Shown here in pieces: positions 9,486 through 19,450 of a stretch of 56,662 nt of DNA (position 1 is its first letter; every line of letters starts with the position of its first letter). A program made the translations under genes and the position numbers. Below the pieces are notes generated by a model. The model had not been told where the DNA came from. It worked only from the letters and a program-made list of their open reading frames with translations, and made no database searches. Source of the DNA: an uncultured Rubrobacteraceae bacterium (GTDB lineage: Bacteria; Actinomycetota; Rubrobacteria; Rubrobacterales; Rubrobacteraceae); NCBI GenBank assembly GCA_902806075.1, contig CADCVG010000001.1:1-56662 (forward strand), written 5' to 3'.

Positions 9486-10566
9486 CGTTTGCCCCGGCCG
9501 CGAGCTTGTCGGCCCGCTCCTTGGCGGAGAGAGCCCGAGTAAACTCTTCGAGGTCGCCGCCTAGAGTGGCCTCCAGGTTGTGGGAGGTGACACCAACCCG
9601 GTGGTCGGTGATGCGCCCCTGGGGGAAATTGTAGGTGCGTACTTTTGCCGAGCGGTCGCCGGATCCGACCTGGGCGAGACGCATCTCGCCCTGCTGCTTC
9701 GCCCGCTCCTGCATCTCGCGCTCGAGAAGCCGGGACTTCAAAATGCGCATCGCCTGCTCCTTGTTCTGGAGCTGGCTTTTCTCGTTCTGGCAGGTCACTA
9801 CGAGGCTCGTAGGCTTGTGCGTGATCCTGACCGCCGAGTCCGTCGTGTTCACGCTCTGTCCACCCGGCCCGCTGGAACGGTAAACGTCGATCTCAAGGTC
9901 GTTCTGAGCGACCTCGACCTCTACGTCCTCTGCCTCGGGCATCACCGCCACCGTCGCCGTCGAGGTGTGGATGCGCCCCTGGCTCTCGGTCTTTGGGACC
10001 CTCTGGACCCGATGCGTGCCACCCTCGTGCTTGAATACGGAGTAGGCACCATCACCCTCCACTTCAACTACAACTTCTTTGTAGCCCCCAACCTCGGCGG
10101 GGTTGGAGGAGAGAGTGCGGTGCTTGAAGCCGAGGCGGTCGGCGTAGCGGGAGTACATCTCCTGGAGCTCGCCGGCGAATAAGGCGGCCTCGTCACCGCC
10201 GGTGCCGGCCCTTATCTCGATGATCACGTCCTTATCGTCGCTCGGGTCGCGGTCTACGAGTTCGGTGCGAATCTTCTCGGTCAACTCCTCGGCCTTTTGC
10301 TCCGCCGTCTGGGCTTCCTCCGCGAAGAACTCCCTCTCCTCGGCCGTCTCGGCGGTGGGGATCAACTCCCGCGCCTCCCCGCCCTCCTCGATGGCGTCCA
10401 GGAGCTCTTGGGACATCTCCGCGCCCCGTCTCATGCGCGCGTGCTCCTTGGCGACCTCCGCGTAGCGTCGCTGGTCGGAGTAGATGTTAGGGTCGGAGAG
10501 CTCTTCGGCGAGCGCCTTGTGGCGCGCGAGTGTCTCCTTTGCGAGTTTTACTACCTGGTTATCCAT
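9466..10566 (-). CDS. prfA: Peptide chain release factor 1
   Basis: Class I release factor for UAA and UAG. The 366 aa carry the peptidyl-transferase motif GGQ (RSSGPGGQSVNTTDSAVRI) and the domain 2/4 region leading to it. UGA is left to RF2, which matters here because a probable UGA-Sec gene lies at 28866. It overlaps prmC at its 3' end. Confidence 0.96.
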   Translation of the reverse strand: MDNQVVKLAKETLARHKALAEELSDPNIYSDQRRYAEVAKEHARMRRGAEMSQELLDAIEEGGEARELIPTAETAEEREFFAEEAQTAEQKAEELTEKIRTELVDRDPSDDKDVIIEIRAGTGGDEAALFAGELQEMYSRYADRLGFKHRTLSSNPAEVGGYKEVVVEVEGDGAYSVFKHEGGTHRVQRVPKTESQGRIHTSTATVAVMPEAEDVEVEVAQNDLEIDVYRSSGPGGQSVNTTDSAVRITHKPTSLVVTCQNEKSQLQNKEQAMRILKSRLLEREMQERAKQQGEMRLAQVGSGDRSAKVRTYNFPQGRITDHRVGVTSHNLEATLGGDLEEFTRALSAKERADKLAAGANGDGAAG

Positions 10567-10577
10567 ACGTTCCTAAA

Positions 10578-11489
10578 CTAAATTACGAGTTGTCCCGTGG
10601 CGTCCGGCTTTATCCGGGCCTCGTCCTCCTTGTCGAGGACCTTCTTCAAGGAGACCATCGCGACCTCGACCATCTCGTCGGTCGGCTCTCTGGTGGTAAG
10701 CTTCTGGAGCTGCAGGCCGGGCCAGATCAGAGCCTTAACTATAGGGTTATTCTGGTTCTTCGCACTCCACATGATGAACTCGAAGGCGATACCAGCGACG
10801 AGCGGGATGACCAAGACGCGGCTGAATACCGCCTCTACCCACCAGTCTATGGGGAGCACGCTGAAGACCAGGATGCTCAGGACCAGCACGTACAGGACGA
10901 AGCTCGTCCCGCACCGGACGTGGCTCGTGTCGAGCTTGCGGGCGTTCTTGGGGACGAGATCCTCACCCCTTTCGTAGACCTTTATCGCCTTGTGCTCCGC
11001 GCCGTGGTAGGCGAAGAAGCGTTTGATGTCCTTGCTCGCTGCCGTGATGCCGACGATGTAGAGCACGAAGATCCCGATCCGGAGCGCCCCTTCGACGAGG
11101 TTGAAGAGGATAGGGTTCTCGATGGAGTTTCCGATCAGGTACCCCACTCCCTTCGTCCCCAGAACGGGCGCGGCGAGGAAGAGCAAGAACGCCAGCCCGA
11201 GCCCGACGAGCATAGTGATGGCGATCTCCTTTTTGGAGAGATCCTCCTCCTCGCCCAAAGCTATGTTGGTCGAGAGGGTCAGCGCCTTCATGCCGAGCCA
11301 CATGGTCTCGGCGAGCGAGAGGAAGCCCCGGATTATGGGGAGCCTGAAGAGCTTGTTCTTCCGCGTAATCGAGCGAAACGGCTCCGCCTGGACGTCCACC
11401 TCGCCGGAGGGAGTCCTGACCGCCATCCCCCAGAAGTTGGGGGAGCGCATCAGGACCCCCTCCATTATTGCCTGTCCGCCGACCCTCAA
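10578..11489 (-). CDS. DUF1385 family membrane protein (YqhQ-like)
   Basis: A 303-aa protein with about five hydrophobic helices and the conserved opening VGGQAIMEGVLMRSP of the DUF1385/YqhQ family (COG3872, predicted metal-dependent enzyme). A central YHGAEHKAIKVYE provides likely metal ligands. It sits between rpmE and prfA, a placement common in clostridia and actinobacteria. Its biochemical function is not established. Confidence 0.85.
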   Translation of the reverse strand: MRVGGQAIMEGVLMRSPNFWGMAVRTPSGEVDVQAEPFRSITRKNKLFRLPIIRGFLSLAETMWLGMKALTLSTNIALGEEEDLSKKEIAITMLVGLGLAFLLFLAAPVLGTKGVGYLIGNSIENPILFNLVEGALRIGIFVLYIVGITAASKDIKRFFAYHGAEHKAIKVYERGEDLVPKNARKLDTSHVRCGTSFVLYVLVLSILVFSVLPIDWWVEAVFSRVLVIPLVAGIAFEFIMWSAKNQNNPIVKALIWPGLQLQKLTTREPTDEMVEVAMVSLKKVLDKEDEARIKPDATGQLVI

Positions 11490-11493
11490 GAGC

Positions 11494-11709
11494 TCAGCCC
11501 CTGTTCGAGCGGGCCTGGCGGTTCCTGAACCGCTGCACCCTACCGCCGGTGTCCATTATGCGCTGCTTGCCCGTGTAGAATGGATGGCAGTTAGAGCAGA
11601 CATCCACCGTGATCGACTCTCCCGCTGTCGAGCGGGTCTCAAAGTCAGTGTTGCAACTCGTACAATGTACCCGCGTCGTCGTGTACTCGGGATGTAGACC
11701 CGTCTTCAT
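11494..11709 (-). CDS. rpmE: 50S ribosomal protein L31, zinc-binding form
   Basis: Ribosomal protein of 71 aa starting MKTGLHPEY. Two Cys pairs (CTSC and CSNC) make this the C+ zinc-binding type rather than the zinc-free paralogue. HPFYTGKQ is the family signature. It lies downstream of rho and 4 bp ahead of the DUF1385 gene. Confidence 0.96.
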   Translation of the reverse strand: MKTGLHPEYTTTRVHCTSCNTDFETRSTAGESITVDVCSNCHPFYTGKQRIMDTGGRVQRFRNRQARSNRG

Positions 11710-11726
11710 CTAAAACCTCCGGTCTT

Positions 11727-11755
11727 ATTGACACTATCTACTTATTCTATTACGC
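11727..11755 (-). promoter_or_regulatory. Possible promoter for rpmE
   Basis: On the minus strand TTTACA is followed after about 16 bp by TAGATA, in the gap between the hairpin after rho and rpmE. It is a plausible but imperfect sigma-A promoter. A start here would free rpmE and the prfA-prmC-tsaC genes from rho transcription. Confidence 0.35.
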
Positions 11756-11770
11756 CTGTAAAGAGGATGC

Positions 11771-11802
11771 GGAGGGCGGTCTTCTCTTCATGACCGCCCT
11801 CC
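11771..11802 (-). terminator. Hairpin after rho
   Basis: A perfect 11-bp inverted repeat (GGAGGGCGGTC and its complement) with a 10-nt loop lies 15 bp downstream of the rho stop. No U-run follows immediately, so it may be a weak terminator or a 3'-end stabiliser. Confidence 0.5.
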
Positions 11803-11816
11803 CGAGCAAGCTCGCC

Positions 11817-13397
11817 CTAACTACGGACCCGCTGTAGCTCGCGCAGGAACTCGGCGTTCGTACGGGTCTCCTTGAGCTTCTGTATGAGAAGCTCTACCTT
11901 CTGATCCGCGCCCAAAGCGCCCAGGATGCTCCGAACCTGCCAGACCCTCTGGGCCTCGGCCGCCTCCATGAGCAACTCCTCCTTGCGCGTCCCCGAGTCC
12001 TCGACGTTGATGGCCGGGTAGATCCGCTTGTTCGCCATCTTGCGATCCAGGTGGAGTTCCATGTTGCCCGTGCCCTTGAACTCCTCGTAGATCACCTCGT
12101 CCATCCGGCTCCCCGTGTCGACGAGTGCGCTCGCGAGGATCGTGAGCGAACCGCCGTTCTCGATGTTCCGGGCCGCGCCGAAGAACTTCTTCGGCGGGTA
12201 GAGCGCCGCGGAGTCCACGCCTCCGGAGAGGATTCGGCCAGAGGCGGGAGCGGCGAGGTTATACGCCCTCGCAAGCCTGGTGATCGAGTCGAGCAAGACC
12301 ACCACGTCCTCGCCCTCCTCGACGAGCCGCTTAACACGCTCTAGCACGAGTTCGGCGACCGCTATGTGGTTGTCCGCCGGCTGGTCGAAGGTCGAGGAGA
12401 CGACGGTCGCCTCCGCTACGCTCCGCTCCCAGTCGGTCACCTCCTCCGGGCGCTCGTCGGCAAGGAGGACGAAGAGCCTGGTCTCCGGGTAGTTCGCGGC
12501 GATACTCTGGGCGATCTGCTTGAGGATCGTGGTCTTTCCTGCCTTCGGCGGCGAGACGATGAGCCCACGCTGGCCCTTGCCAATAGGAGCCGTCAGGTCT
12601 ATGACGCGCGGGGCGATGTCGTTCGGCTTCCACTCCAGACGCAGGCGCTCCATCGGGTAGAGCGGAGTGAGGTTGTCGAAGCTCTGCCGGTAGCGGCCCT
12701 TCTGTGGCTCGACGCCATTCACGGACTCTATCCTCACCAACGCCGGGTACTTCTCCCCGTCGCGGGCAGGACGGATCTGACCGACCACGTAATCCCCGCG
12801 CCTCAAGCTGAACCGCTTTATCTGCGAAGTGGAGACGTATACGTCGCCCTTGCCCTGGCTGTAGCCGTTGGTCCGCAGAAAGCCAAATCCGTCCGGCAAC
12901 ACGTCGAGGATGCCACTCTGGGCCTGCCCCTCCTGCTGCTGCTGCTGGCGTCCGTCACCACGCTCACCCTTCTCGCGACGCCCATCCCGGCGATCTCCAC
13001 CCTTGTCGCGGCCGCGCTGCTGCTTCTGCTCCTGGCGGCGATTCTGGACCTCCTCAGGGGCGGCGATCGCCGTGTCAGCCTCCCCGAAGGGGTCAGTATG
13101 GGCCTCTGTGGGCTGCGTAGCAGTCCCGTTGACAGCCTCGCCGTTCGAGGTAGTCTCCGGCGGCGGAGGTGGCGTTTCCCGTACGGGGGCTTCCTGGACA
13201 GGTGCCTCTTGCACGGGAGATGCAGCGCCGCCGTTGGAGGCGGGCTGCTGGTCGACGGCCTGCTCGGTGGCCGTCTTGTAGATAAGCTCGGCTAACTGAG
13301 GCTTGCGATACTTGCGGTATCCCGTGATACCAAGTTGCGAGGCGATCTGGTGCAGATCGCTCAGGGGTTTACGCTCGAGGGTGGATAATTCCGTCAT
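11817..13397 (-). CDS. rho: Transcription termination factor Rho
   Basis: Hexameric RNA-dependent ATPase that ends transcription. Its 526 aa are longer than E. coli Rho because a hydrophilic Arg/Gln/Gly-rich stretch (about residues 60-160) separates the N-terminal helix bundle ([20 protein letters not shown]) from the RNA-binding fold. This is typical of GC-rich actinobacteria. Walker A is [11 protein letters not shown] and Walker [17 protein letters not shown]; the Q-loop region [20 protein letters not shown] is intact. Confidence 0.97.
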   Translation of the reverse strand: MTELSTLERKPLSDLHQIASQLGITGYRKYRKPQLAELIYKTATEQAVDQQPASNGGAASPVQEAPVQEAPVRETPPPPPETTSNGEAVNGTATQPTEAHTDPFGEADTAIAAPEEVQNRRQEQKQQRGRDKGGDRRDGRREKGERGDGRQQQQQEGQAQSGILDVLPDGFGFLRTNGYSQGKGDVYVSTSQIKRFSLRRGDYVVGQIRPARDGEKYPALVRIESVNGVEPQKGRYRQSFDNLTPLYPMERLRLEWKPNDIAPRVIDLTAPIGKGQRGLIVSPPKAGKTTILKQIAQSIAANYPETRLFVLLADERPEEVTDWERSVAEATVVSSTFDQPADNHIAVAELVLERVKRLVEEGEDVVVLLDSITRLARAYNLAAPASGRILSGGVDSAALYPPKKFFGAARNIENGGSLTILASALVDTGSRMDEVIYEEFKGTGNMELHLDRKMANKRIYPAINVEDSGTRKEELLMEAAEAQRVWQVRSILGALGADQKVELLIQKLKETRTNAEFLRELQRVRS

Positions 13398-13465
13398 GCT
13401 GGTCTACCTCTCTCGTCTTGCCACGACACAAAGTGCTCGTTCAAACGTTCTTCTCTTCAAGATTG

Positions 13466-14494
13466 CTAAAGCTGGAAGCCCTGGGTCCCCGCGTCGGGTT
13501 CTAGGGCGTGAATGGTATCCACGAATCGTACCATACGTGGCCCGGTGGACATAACTACCGTATGCGTCCGGGCGCCCCCCCGGAAGTAACGCACCCCCTG
13601 AAGGGTCTCCCCTGGCGTTATACCCGTCGCCACGAAGATCACATCGTCGCCCTGGATCAGGTCGTCCAGCGCGAGCTTCTTCTCGGGGTCTTCGAGACCG
13701 TACTCTTTTAGCTTATCGACCTGCGACCGCTGGGTGGGCCACATCTTGGCCTGTATCTCCCCGCCGAGACACTTAATAACCGCCGCCGCCAATACGCCCT
13801 CCGGCGCGCCTCCGATGCCGATGATCGCGTGTAGCTCCGACCCACGCAAGCCTACGGCTATCGCCGGGGTGAGATCCCCCTCCGGTCGGATCTGGATGCG
13901 CGCCCCGGTTTCCCGGATCTGCTCGATGAGGTCCTCGTGACGCTCCCTGTCCAACACCGCCACCGTTATCTCCGACGGTCTCCGCCCGTTGGCCTCGGCG
14001 ATAGCGTTTATGTTCTCCACCACCGGCGCGTCTATGTCTATGCTCCCCTTTGCGTGCGGCCCCACGATGAGCTTGCTCATGTACATGTCCGGTGTCCTTA
14101 GCATCGTCCCCCGGGGCGCCGCTGCCACCGCCGAGATGGCCCCCTGCTGCCCCCGCGTCAAAAGATGAAGTCCCTCGACCGGCTCTACCGCGAGGTCTAT
14201 CGCCGTCTCCCCAGAGCCCAGAGTATCCCCCACGCTCAAGATGCCGGGCCGGGTCTTTAGACGGCGGATCTCCCCCCTCTCGTCGAGCCGCTCCTCGCGC
14301 AGGATCGCCACCTGTCCGCAGACACCGATCTTATCGAGCTCCTCCCGGAAGACCTCTGTGGCCAGAGTATAGGCCTTCTCCGGCGTCCCCGACCCCTCCA
14401 GCCGCGCCACGTTGAGTGCTACCTGCTCGGTCACGAACACGTACTCGACGGCCGAAGCAGCCACACTACCAGGGTGTAACCTAGCAAAGCTCAT
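13466..14494 (-). CDS. glpX: Class II fructose-1,6-bisphosphatase
   Basis: Gluconeogenic enzyme hydrolysing fructose-1,6-bisphosphate. GlpX landmarks are GDTLGSGETAIDLAVEPVEG (metal site), GIGGAPEGVLAAAVIKCLGG and FVATGITPGETLQGVRYF. I start at the ATG at 14494 (342 aa); a longer frame to 14536 adds an unconserved leader. The N-terminal helix EYVFVTEQVALNVARLEG is the usual start region. It is separated from rho by about 70 bp. Confidence 0.93.
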   Translation of the reverse strand: MSFARLHPGSVAASAVEYVFVTEQVALNVARLEGSGTPEKAYTLATEVFREELDKIGVCGQVAILREERLDERGEIRRLKTRPGILSVGDTLGSGETAIDLAVEPVEGLHLLTRGQQGAISAVAAAPRGTMLRTPDMYMSKLIVGPHAKGSIDIDAPVVENINAIAEANGRRPSEITVAVLDRERHEDLIEQIRETGARIQIRPEGDLTPAIAVGLRGSELHAIIGIGGAPEGVLAAAVIKCLGGEIQAKMWPTQRSQVDKLKEYGLEDPEKKLALDDLIQGDDVIFVATGITPGETLQGVRYFRGGARTHTVVMSTGPRMVRFVDTIHALEPDAGTQGFQL

Positions 14495-14634
14495 TGAAAG
14501 AAGATCATCCAACCTCCCGTACCGACGGCACCTCATATGCGGTAGAGCCAGCAGGCTCTACGCGGAATACTCGTCGAGATAGTGCGGAATGGCCCGGGAA
14601 CTCAGCCCTGACGACCGGTGCATCGTGAGATCAA

Positions 14635-16002
14635 TTATACACTACCGGGTACTACCGGACCACCCAGACCTCCCCGAAACCGGGCGACCACTTCCTCGGC
14701 GAGACCTAGCAGCGACGCGTCCAGCCCACCGTAACCCTCGACGGCAACGGGGTCGTTATCGCAGTACAAGACCGGCTTCTCCTCCTCCGCTCCCCGCCGT
14801 GTCACCATGTCCACCGCCGCCGCCTTTATCTCCGTAAGGTAAGCCTCCACCCCGAGATCCCGCATCCCCTCCAGGTCCCTCGCCAGTTCCTTCCGGTCCG
14901 AGAGCCTTCCCGAGACCGCCACCACCTCGCACCCGTACCGTTCCTCCAGGTGTCGGGAGAGGACCTCAAGGACCGCTTCGGGCGCAGTCGAAACATACGC
15001 TACCTTGAGACCACCTATCTCACCGACCGGCCGCGGCCTGAAGACCGTTGGGATTACGCGCAGGTCCGGCCTCACCCCGCGCACCGCCTCCACTATCCCC
15101 TCCACCCTCTCCGCGCCCGCCATCGGCTCCTCGCTCATCGTGAGCAGCAGGAGGTCCGAGACGAGCAGGCGGTAGGCTCCCAGGAACCCCGTTATGTACT
15201 CCGGGTCCTGGTTCGCGCCCGCGACCAGCACCCGCCCCCCAACCGCGACCGGGGGCACCGCCGCCCCCGAGCCGTCGAAGACCGTGATGCCGGTCTCAAG
15301 CGTGTTCGCGAGCCTCGCCCCTTCGAGCACGTTGGAGATGAACGGCTCGCCCGCGAGGCCGCCGCCGCAGCGTCTGCAGCCGACGGTCACGACCCGGCTC
15401 AGGGCCGCCGTCTCATAGTAGTCGCTAGCCGCATGCGCCCCCTTTCCGAGGGCTTCGAGCAAGTAGCCGCTCCCGACCTCCATCTCGTCGCCCCGGATGA
15501 CCTCCGGCTTCGCGGGCCCGCCCCGGCCCATCGAGACCACTCCGGGCGCGAAGCCGTTCCCCGAGAGGAGCCGCGCCAGGTAGCCCGAGACCGCCGTCTT
15601 ACCGACCCTCTTTCCCGTCCCGATCACGGCGAGAGAGGGCTTCGTCGAGACCTCATGATACTCCGGCGGCCACAGGTCGAAATCGCTCCCCCTGTACCGC
15701 GCTCCCGCCGCTAGAGTAAGCGACGCTATCCGCATCCGCTCCCGATAACCCACGACCGGCTCGTCCGAGAGGTCCACGACCAACTCGACCTCGTACTCCC
15801 GGAGCGCCCTCTCGACCGCCGAGACCGGGTCGTCTCCCCCAACGAGCGGTAGCCCGTAATCCGTCCCCTCCTTGAGCTTCTCCGTCCCGCCCAGGAACGC
15901 CGCGGCCACGCCCCTAACACCTAGAGACTCTTCCACGCTCTTCATCGCTTCGAAGACGACGGGCGGATAGTGCTCGCCGTCTATGAGAAAGAGCGCCCGC
16001 AC
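14635..16002 (-). CDS. Cyclic 2,3-diphosphoglycerate synthetase-like protein
   Basis: A 455-aa protein resembling archaeal cDPG synthetase (CpgS), which cyclises 2,3-diphosphoglycerate with ATP. It opens MRALFLIDGEHYPPVV, has a P-loop VIGTGKRVGKTAVSGY (about residues 125-140) and a downstream ISNVLEGARLA region. cDPG is known as a solute of thermophilic methanogens. Whether this bacterial homologue makes it is untested. It is 12 bp from the metallophosphoesterase. Confidence 0.7.
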   Translation of the reverse strand: MRALFLIDGEHYPPVVFEAMKSVEESLGVRGVAAAFLGGTEKLKEGTDYGLPLVGGDDPVSAVERALREYEVELVVDLSDEPVVGYRERMRIASLTLAAGARYRGSDFDLWPPEYHEVSTKPSLAVIGTGKRVGKTAVSGYLARLLSGNGFAPGVVSMGRGGPAKPEVIRGDEMEVGSGYLLEALGKGAHAASDYYETAALSRVVTVGCRRCGGGLAGEPFISNVLEGARLANTLETGITVFDGSGAAVPPVAVGGRVLVAGANQDPEYITGFLGAYRLLVSDLLLLTMSEEPMAGAERVEGIVEAVRGVRPDLRVIPTVFRPRPVGEIGGLKVAYVSTAPEAVLEVLSRHLEERYGCEVVAVSGRLSDRKELARDLEGMRDLGVEAYLTEIKAAAVDMVTRRGAEEEKPVLYCDNDPVAVEGYGGLDASLLGLAEEVVARFRGGLGGPVVPGSV

Positions 16003-16014
16003 GGTGCAGGATGG

Positions 16015-16842
16015 CTAGCGGTCGACCAGGCCGCTACCGTAGGGGGAGCTGGGGACCTCCGAGTCTACCCTGTCTTCGAAGCGCGAGTACTCGTGTGTCT
16101 CAGAGTCGAAGTCCACGACCAGCTCGCGCTCCTTGAACGGGTACTTGCGAAAGACCTTGACCCTGCCGTTCTCGATCTCGATGATGTTGTAGCAGGGCCG
16201 GGTGTTGCCCCTGAGGCGCGTCGTCGAGGCGGTACCGGCATTCACGACGAACATGTTCTCAAGCCTCCACGAGTACGGCACATGCTTGTGTCCGGAGAGG
16301 ACCAGGTCTACGCCCAGCCCCGCCAGAAGCTCGAGAATATCTCCCGCGTCGAAGATAATGTTCCGTTCGCGACCCGTGCCGGGGATAGGGATCAGGTGAT
16401 GATGCACCACAAAGATCTTGAGCTTCTCCCCCGCGTTCTCGAAGCTGTCCCGGATGAACCCGTAGTGCTCGCGGCCCACCCGGCCATCGTTCAGGTCCGG
16501 CTCCGAGGAATCCACCCCTACCATGATCGCCTCGTCGAACTCGATGACCGAGTAGCGCTCACCGAAGAGCCGCTCGAAGTGTATGTAGCCGACGTTTCTC
16601 GAGTCGTGGTTGCCCGGAATGACCATCAAGTTCTCGCACCTGAAATGTCCTACATACTCGGCCGCCTGCTCGAACTCCTGCCGGTAGCCCGCGTCGGTGA
16701 GGTCTCCCGAGACCACCACCGCCGTCGGCTCCAGATCGTTGATCTCCAGGATCGAACGTTCCAGGAGGTCCGGGATGAAGTACGGACTCCCGCAGTGGAT
16801 GTCGCTGATCTGGCAAATCGTCAAACGCCCGTCCGCGCTCAT
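16015..16842 (-). CDS. Calcineurin-like metallophosphoesterase
   Basis: Binuclear-metal phosphoesterase of 275 aa with every family motif: QISDIHCG, SGDLTD, PGNHDSR, VVHHHLIP and SGHKHVPYSW. The fold resembles the CpdA/cAMP phosphodiesterase-like group, but substrate cannot be assigned. It may be co-transcribed with the cDPG-synthetase-like gene, so a phosphoester turnover role is possible (speculation). Confidence 0.88.
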   Translation of the reverse strand: MSADGRLTICQISDIHCGSPYFIPDLLERSILEINDLEPTAVVVSGDLTDAGYRQEFEQAAEYVGHFRCENLMVIPGNHDSRNVGYIHFERLFGERYSVIEFDEAIMVGVDSSEPDLNDGRVGREHYGFIRDSFENAGEKLKIFVVHHHLIPIPGTGRERNIIFDAGDILELLAGLGVDLVLSGHKHVPYSWRLENMFVVNAGTASTTRLRGNTRPCYNIIEIENGRVKVFRKYPFKERELVVDFDSETHEYSRFEDRVDSEVPSSPYGSGLVDR

Positions 16843-16981
16843 AAACCCCCAGGACTTCCTGACCTGAAACCGCCGCGAGAAGTATAACAGAGCGCCTTCT
16901 ACCCCCCCCGCCCCGTCTACTCCCCTCCCCGATTAATCTACGGCCGGCTCAACACCGGAACGCCCCTCAAGAGAGGCGCAT

Positions 16982-18631
16982 TTACATTCTCTCGGGTGCT
17001 TCGACCCCTAGCAAGCCGAGCCCAATGCCGAGCACGTTCTTGGTCGCGGCGCACAGCGCGAGCCTGCGTGCCCGCAGTTCCTCGTCCTCCACAAGCACCT
17101 GATGTACGGTGTAGAACCTGTGGAAGCGGGTGGCGAGCGCCTCCAGGTAGGTCGGCAAGGGGTGGACCTCCCTGCGCGAGGCGGCACCCTCGATCACGCG
17201 CGGCAGGTCGAAGAGCTCTAATAGCAACGCCCGCTCCTCGGGCGCGAAGTCGCCCGATGGCACTTCCTTGATGTCTTCCGGGTCCAGGCCAGCCCGGCGG
17301 AAGATGCTTGCAATGCGGGCGTGGGCGTACTGCACGTAGTAGACCGGGTTCTCGTCGGACTGCTGCACGGCCACCGCGAGGTCGAAGTTCATCTCGGTTC
17401 GGTGCGAGGAGCGCACGTAGAAGTACCGGGCGGCGTCCTCCCCCACCTCGTCCAGCAGCTCGTCCAGGGTGACGAAAGTTCCGGCCCGCTTGCTGACCTT
17501 GACCTGCTCCCCGCCCCGCACGAGCTTCACCAGGCGCACCAGCTCGACGTCCAGGAAGTCCTCCGGCAACCCCAGAGCCACGAGCCCCGCCCGAATACGG
17601 GGGGGGTAACCGGCGTGGTCCGCGCCGAGCACGTCCACGGCGGTCCTGAAGCCGCGTTCCCACTTATCCCGATGGTAGGCGAGGTCCGGTGCCATGTATG
17701 TGTACGAGCCGTTCTTCTTTATTAGCACCCGGTCCTTGTCGTCACCCAGCTGTGAGGAGGCGAGCCATAGCGCACCCTCACTCTCGTAGACGTAGCCACT
17801 CTCCTTGAGCTCCTCGATCACCTTCTCTATCGCGCCGGACTCGTAGAGGCTCTTCTCGTTGAAATAGCTGTCGAAGTGGACGCGGGCACGGGTGAGCGTC
17901 CGCCCAATGTCGTCGATGCACCACAGGGTAGCGAACGCCATAATCTCAGGTAGGGCTTCCTCAGGGGCCGCGTTCAGATGCTGGTCGTCGTCTCTTATCT
18001 TGAGTTCTTCGGCGATCTCGCGGACGTACTCGCCCCGGTAGAGCGACTCGGGGTCCAAGACAGGCCATTGGCGGTCCGGAAAAAGTTCAGCGTATCGGAC
18101 GGCGACGGACTCGCCGAGCAAGCGGATCTGGTTCCCCCCGTCGTTGAAGTAGTACTCGCGCGAGACCTTCCTCCCGGCTGCTCCGAGGATGCGCGCGAGC
18201 GAGTCCCCATAAGCCGCGTGCCGCCCGTGTGCCACCGTCATCGGCCCCGTGGGGTTGACGCTCACGTACTCCAGCAGGATCGGCGCCCCCGAAGGCTCCC
18301 GCCTCCCGTATCCTTCCCCCGCCGCGAGCAACGCTTCTAGCTCCTCACCGAGTGCGCCCGGAGAGAGCCTGAAGTTTATGAACCCCGGCCCCGCCACCTC
18401 GACGCTCTCCAGGAAGGGAGCGTCCAATGCTTCCGCGATACCCTGGGCCACCTCGCGGGGGTTGCGCCTGAACACCCTCGCGTTCGCCAGGGCGACGTTC
18501 GTCGCGAAGTCACCGTAAGCATGGTTTGGCCGCTCGACGTGTACGCCGTCCAGCTCGATCCCGTACGCCTCCCGGACCGCCTCCTGTAGCGCCCCGGCCA
18601 CCCTCTCCTCCAACCCCGACCTGCTAGCCAT
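16982..18631 (-). CDS. argS: Arginyl-tRNA synthetase
   Basis: Class I synthetase of 549 aa. It shows the N-terminal Add-1 tRNA-binding region (HVERPNHAYGDFATNVAL), the HIGH-box variant NPTGPMTVAHGRHA, and KVSKRAGTFVTLDEL in place of KMSKS. The C-terminal anticodon-binding helices end VLGIGLGLLGVEAPERM. It overlaps the upstream small gene by 8 bp. Confidence 0.96.
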   Translation of the reverse strand: MASRSGLEERVAGALQEAVREAYGIELDGVHVERPNHAYGDFATNVALANARVFRRNPREVAQGIAEALDAPFLESVEVAGPGFINFRLSPGALGEELEALLAAGEGYGRREPSGAPILLEYVSVNPTGPMTVAHGRHAAYGDSLARILGAAGRKVSREYYFNDGGNQIRLLGESVAVRYAELFPDRQWPVLDPESLYRGEYVREIAEELKIRDDDQHLNAAPEEALPEIMAFATLWCIDDIGRTLTRARVHFDSYFNEKSLYESGAIEKVIEELKESGYVYESEGALWLASSQLGDDKDRVLIKKNGSYTYMAPDLAYHRDKWERGFRTAVDVLGADHAGYPPRIRAGLVALGLPEDFLDVELVRLVKLVRGGEQVKVSKRAGTFVTLDELLDEVGEDAARYFYVRSSHRTEMNFDLAVAVQQSDENPVYYVQYAHARIASIFRRAGLDPEDIKEVPSGDFAPEERALLLELFDLPRVIEGAASRREVHPLPTYLEALATRFHRFYTVHQVLVEDEELRARRLALCAATKNVLGIGLGLLGVEAPERM

Positions 18632-18845
18632 CCCGCCCCAGAAGGTCGTCGAGCAAGCTCTTGTTCTCTACCGCCAGCCGCTCCGTCTCCTCGCGGTCGT
18701 GCGCGAAGCTCAACTCGAAGACGTCCCCCGCACGCGCCCCCTCAGGCAACAGCTCCCGCGGCACGTCGAAGCTTCTTCGCCTCCCCGAGCAGAGCAGCAG
18801 CAGCACCATCTCATTGTCCTCGAACTTATCTATTTGGACTCGCAT
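18624..18845 (-). CDS. DUF3006 family small protein
   Basis: A 73-aa protein (start ATG 18845) reading VQIDKFEDNEMVLLLL, then RSFDVPRELLPEGARAGDVFEL. This is the small beta-rich DUF3006 fold of unknown function. In other bacteria it often lies beside metallo-beta-lactamase or DNA-uptake genes. A longer frame to 18920 adds an unconserved leader. No clear Shine-Dalgarno precedes the ATG. Confidence 0.72.
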   Translation of the reverse strand: MRVQIDKFEDNEMVLLLLCSGRRRSFDVPRELLPEGARAGDVFELSFAHDREETERLAVENKSLLDDLLGRDG

Positions 18846-18976
18846 ATACGAAAGTATGTTACCGCTTTTTTGGTAATTGGTTTTCAGCTGTGAGTAGCCA
18901 TCAAGAGCGACATCCACCAACGCTCGGCGAGACCTTCCGAACGTCTAACCGTTCAGCCACTGCCGCTCCCGCAGGC

Positions 18977-19450
18977 TCAATAATGATACTTCTCCCCCCG
19001 GTTTATCTTCGAGGCGCGGTAGAGCTGTTCGATAAGGACCACCCGTGCCAATGCATGCGGTAGGGTGATGGGACCGAAGGAGACGAGTGAATCGGCCTTC
19101 CCAACTACCTTCGGTGAGAGCCCCAGCGGACCTCCCACTATGAAGGCGACGTGACTGCGTCCCGAGAGTCCTAGAGAGTCGAGCCTCCGCGCCAGCTTCT
19201 CGGAGGAGAGTAGTTCGCCCCGCTCACGGTCCAGAGAGATCACGTACGCCCCCGCTGGTATCCGCTTGAGGAGCTTTTCAGCCTCTGCTTCCAGGACTTC
19301 CCCGGTAGTGCGACGGTTCAGGTCCTCCTCCGAAACTTCTACTACCTCCACGGCGAAGGAGCGGCGCAGGCGTTTGAGGTAGTCGTCCGCGCCTTCGGCG
19401 GCCCATCCTTTTAGCGAGCCGACAGCAACGATGGTGGCGCGACGGATCAT
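18977..19450 (-). CDS. rlmH: 23S rRNA (pseudouridine1915-N3)-methyltransferase
   Basis: SPOUT-class methyltransferase acting on 23S helix 69 in the 70S ribosome. The 157 aa contain the SAM-knot motif FIVGGPLGLS and the invariant C-terminus LIEQLYRASKINRGEKYHY, with the final YHY. Its start abuts the stop of the WalJ-like hydrolase, a neighbour pair also seen in Firmicutes. Confidence 0.96.
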   Translation of the reverse strand: MIRRATIVAVGSLKGWAAEGADDYLKRLRRSFAVEVVEVSEEDLNRRTTGEVLEAEAEKLLKRIPAGAYVISLDRERGELLSSEKLARRLDSLGLSGRSHVAFIVGGPLGLSPKVVGKADSLVSFGPITLPHALARVVLIEQLYRASKINRGEKYHY

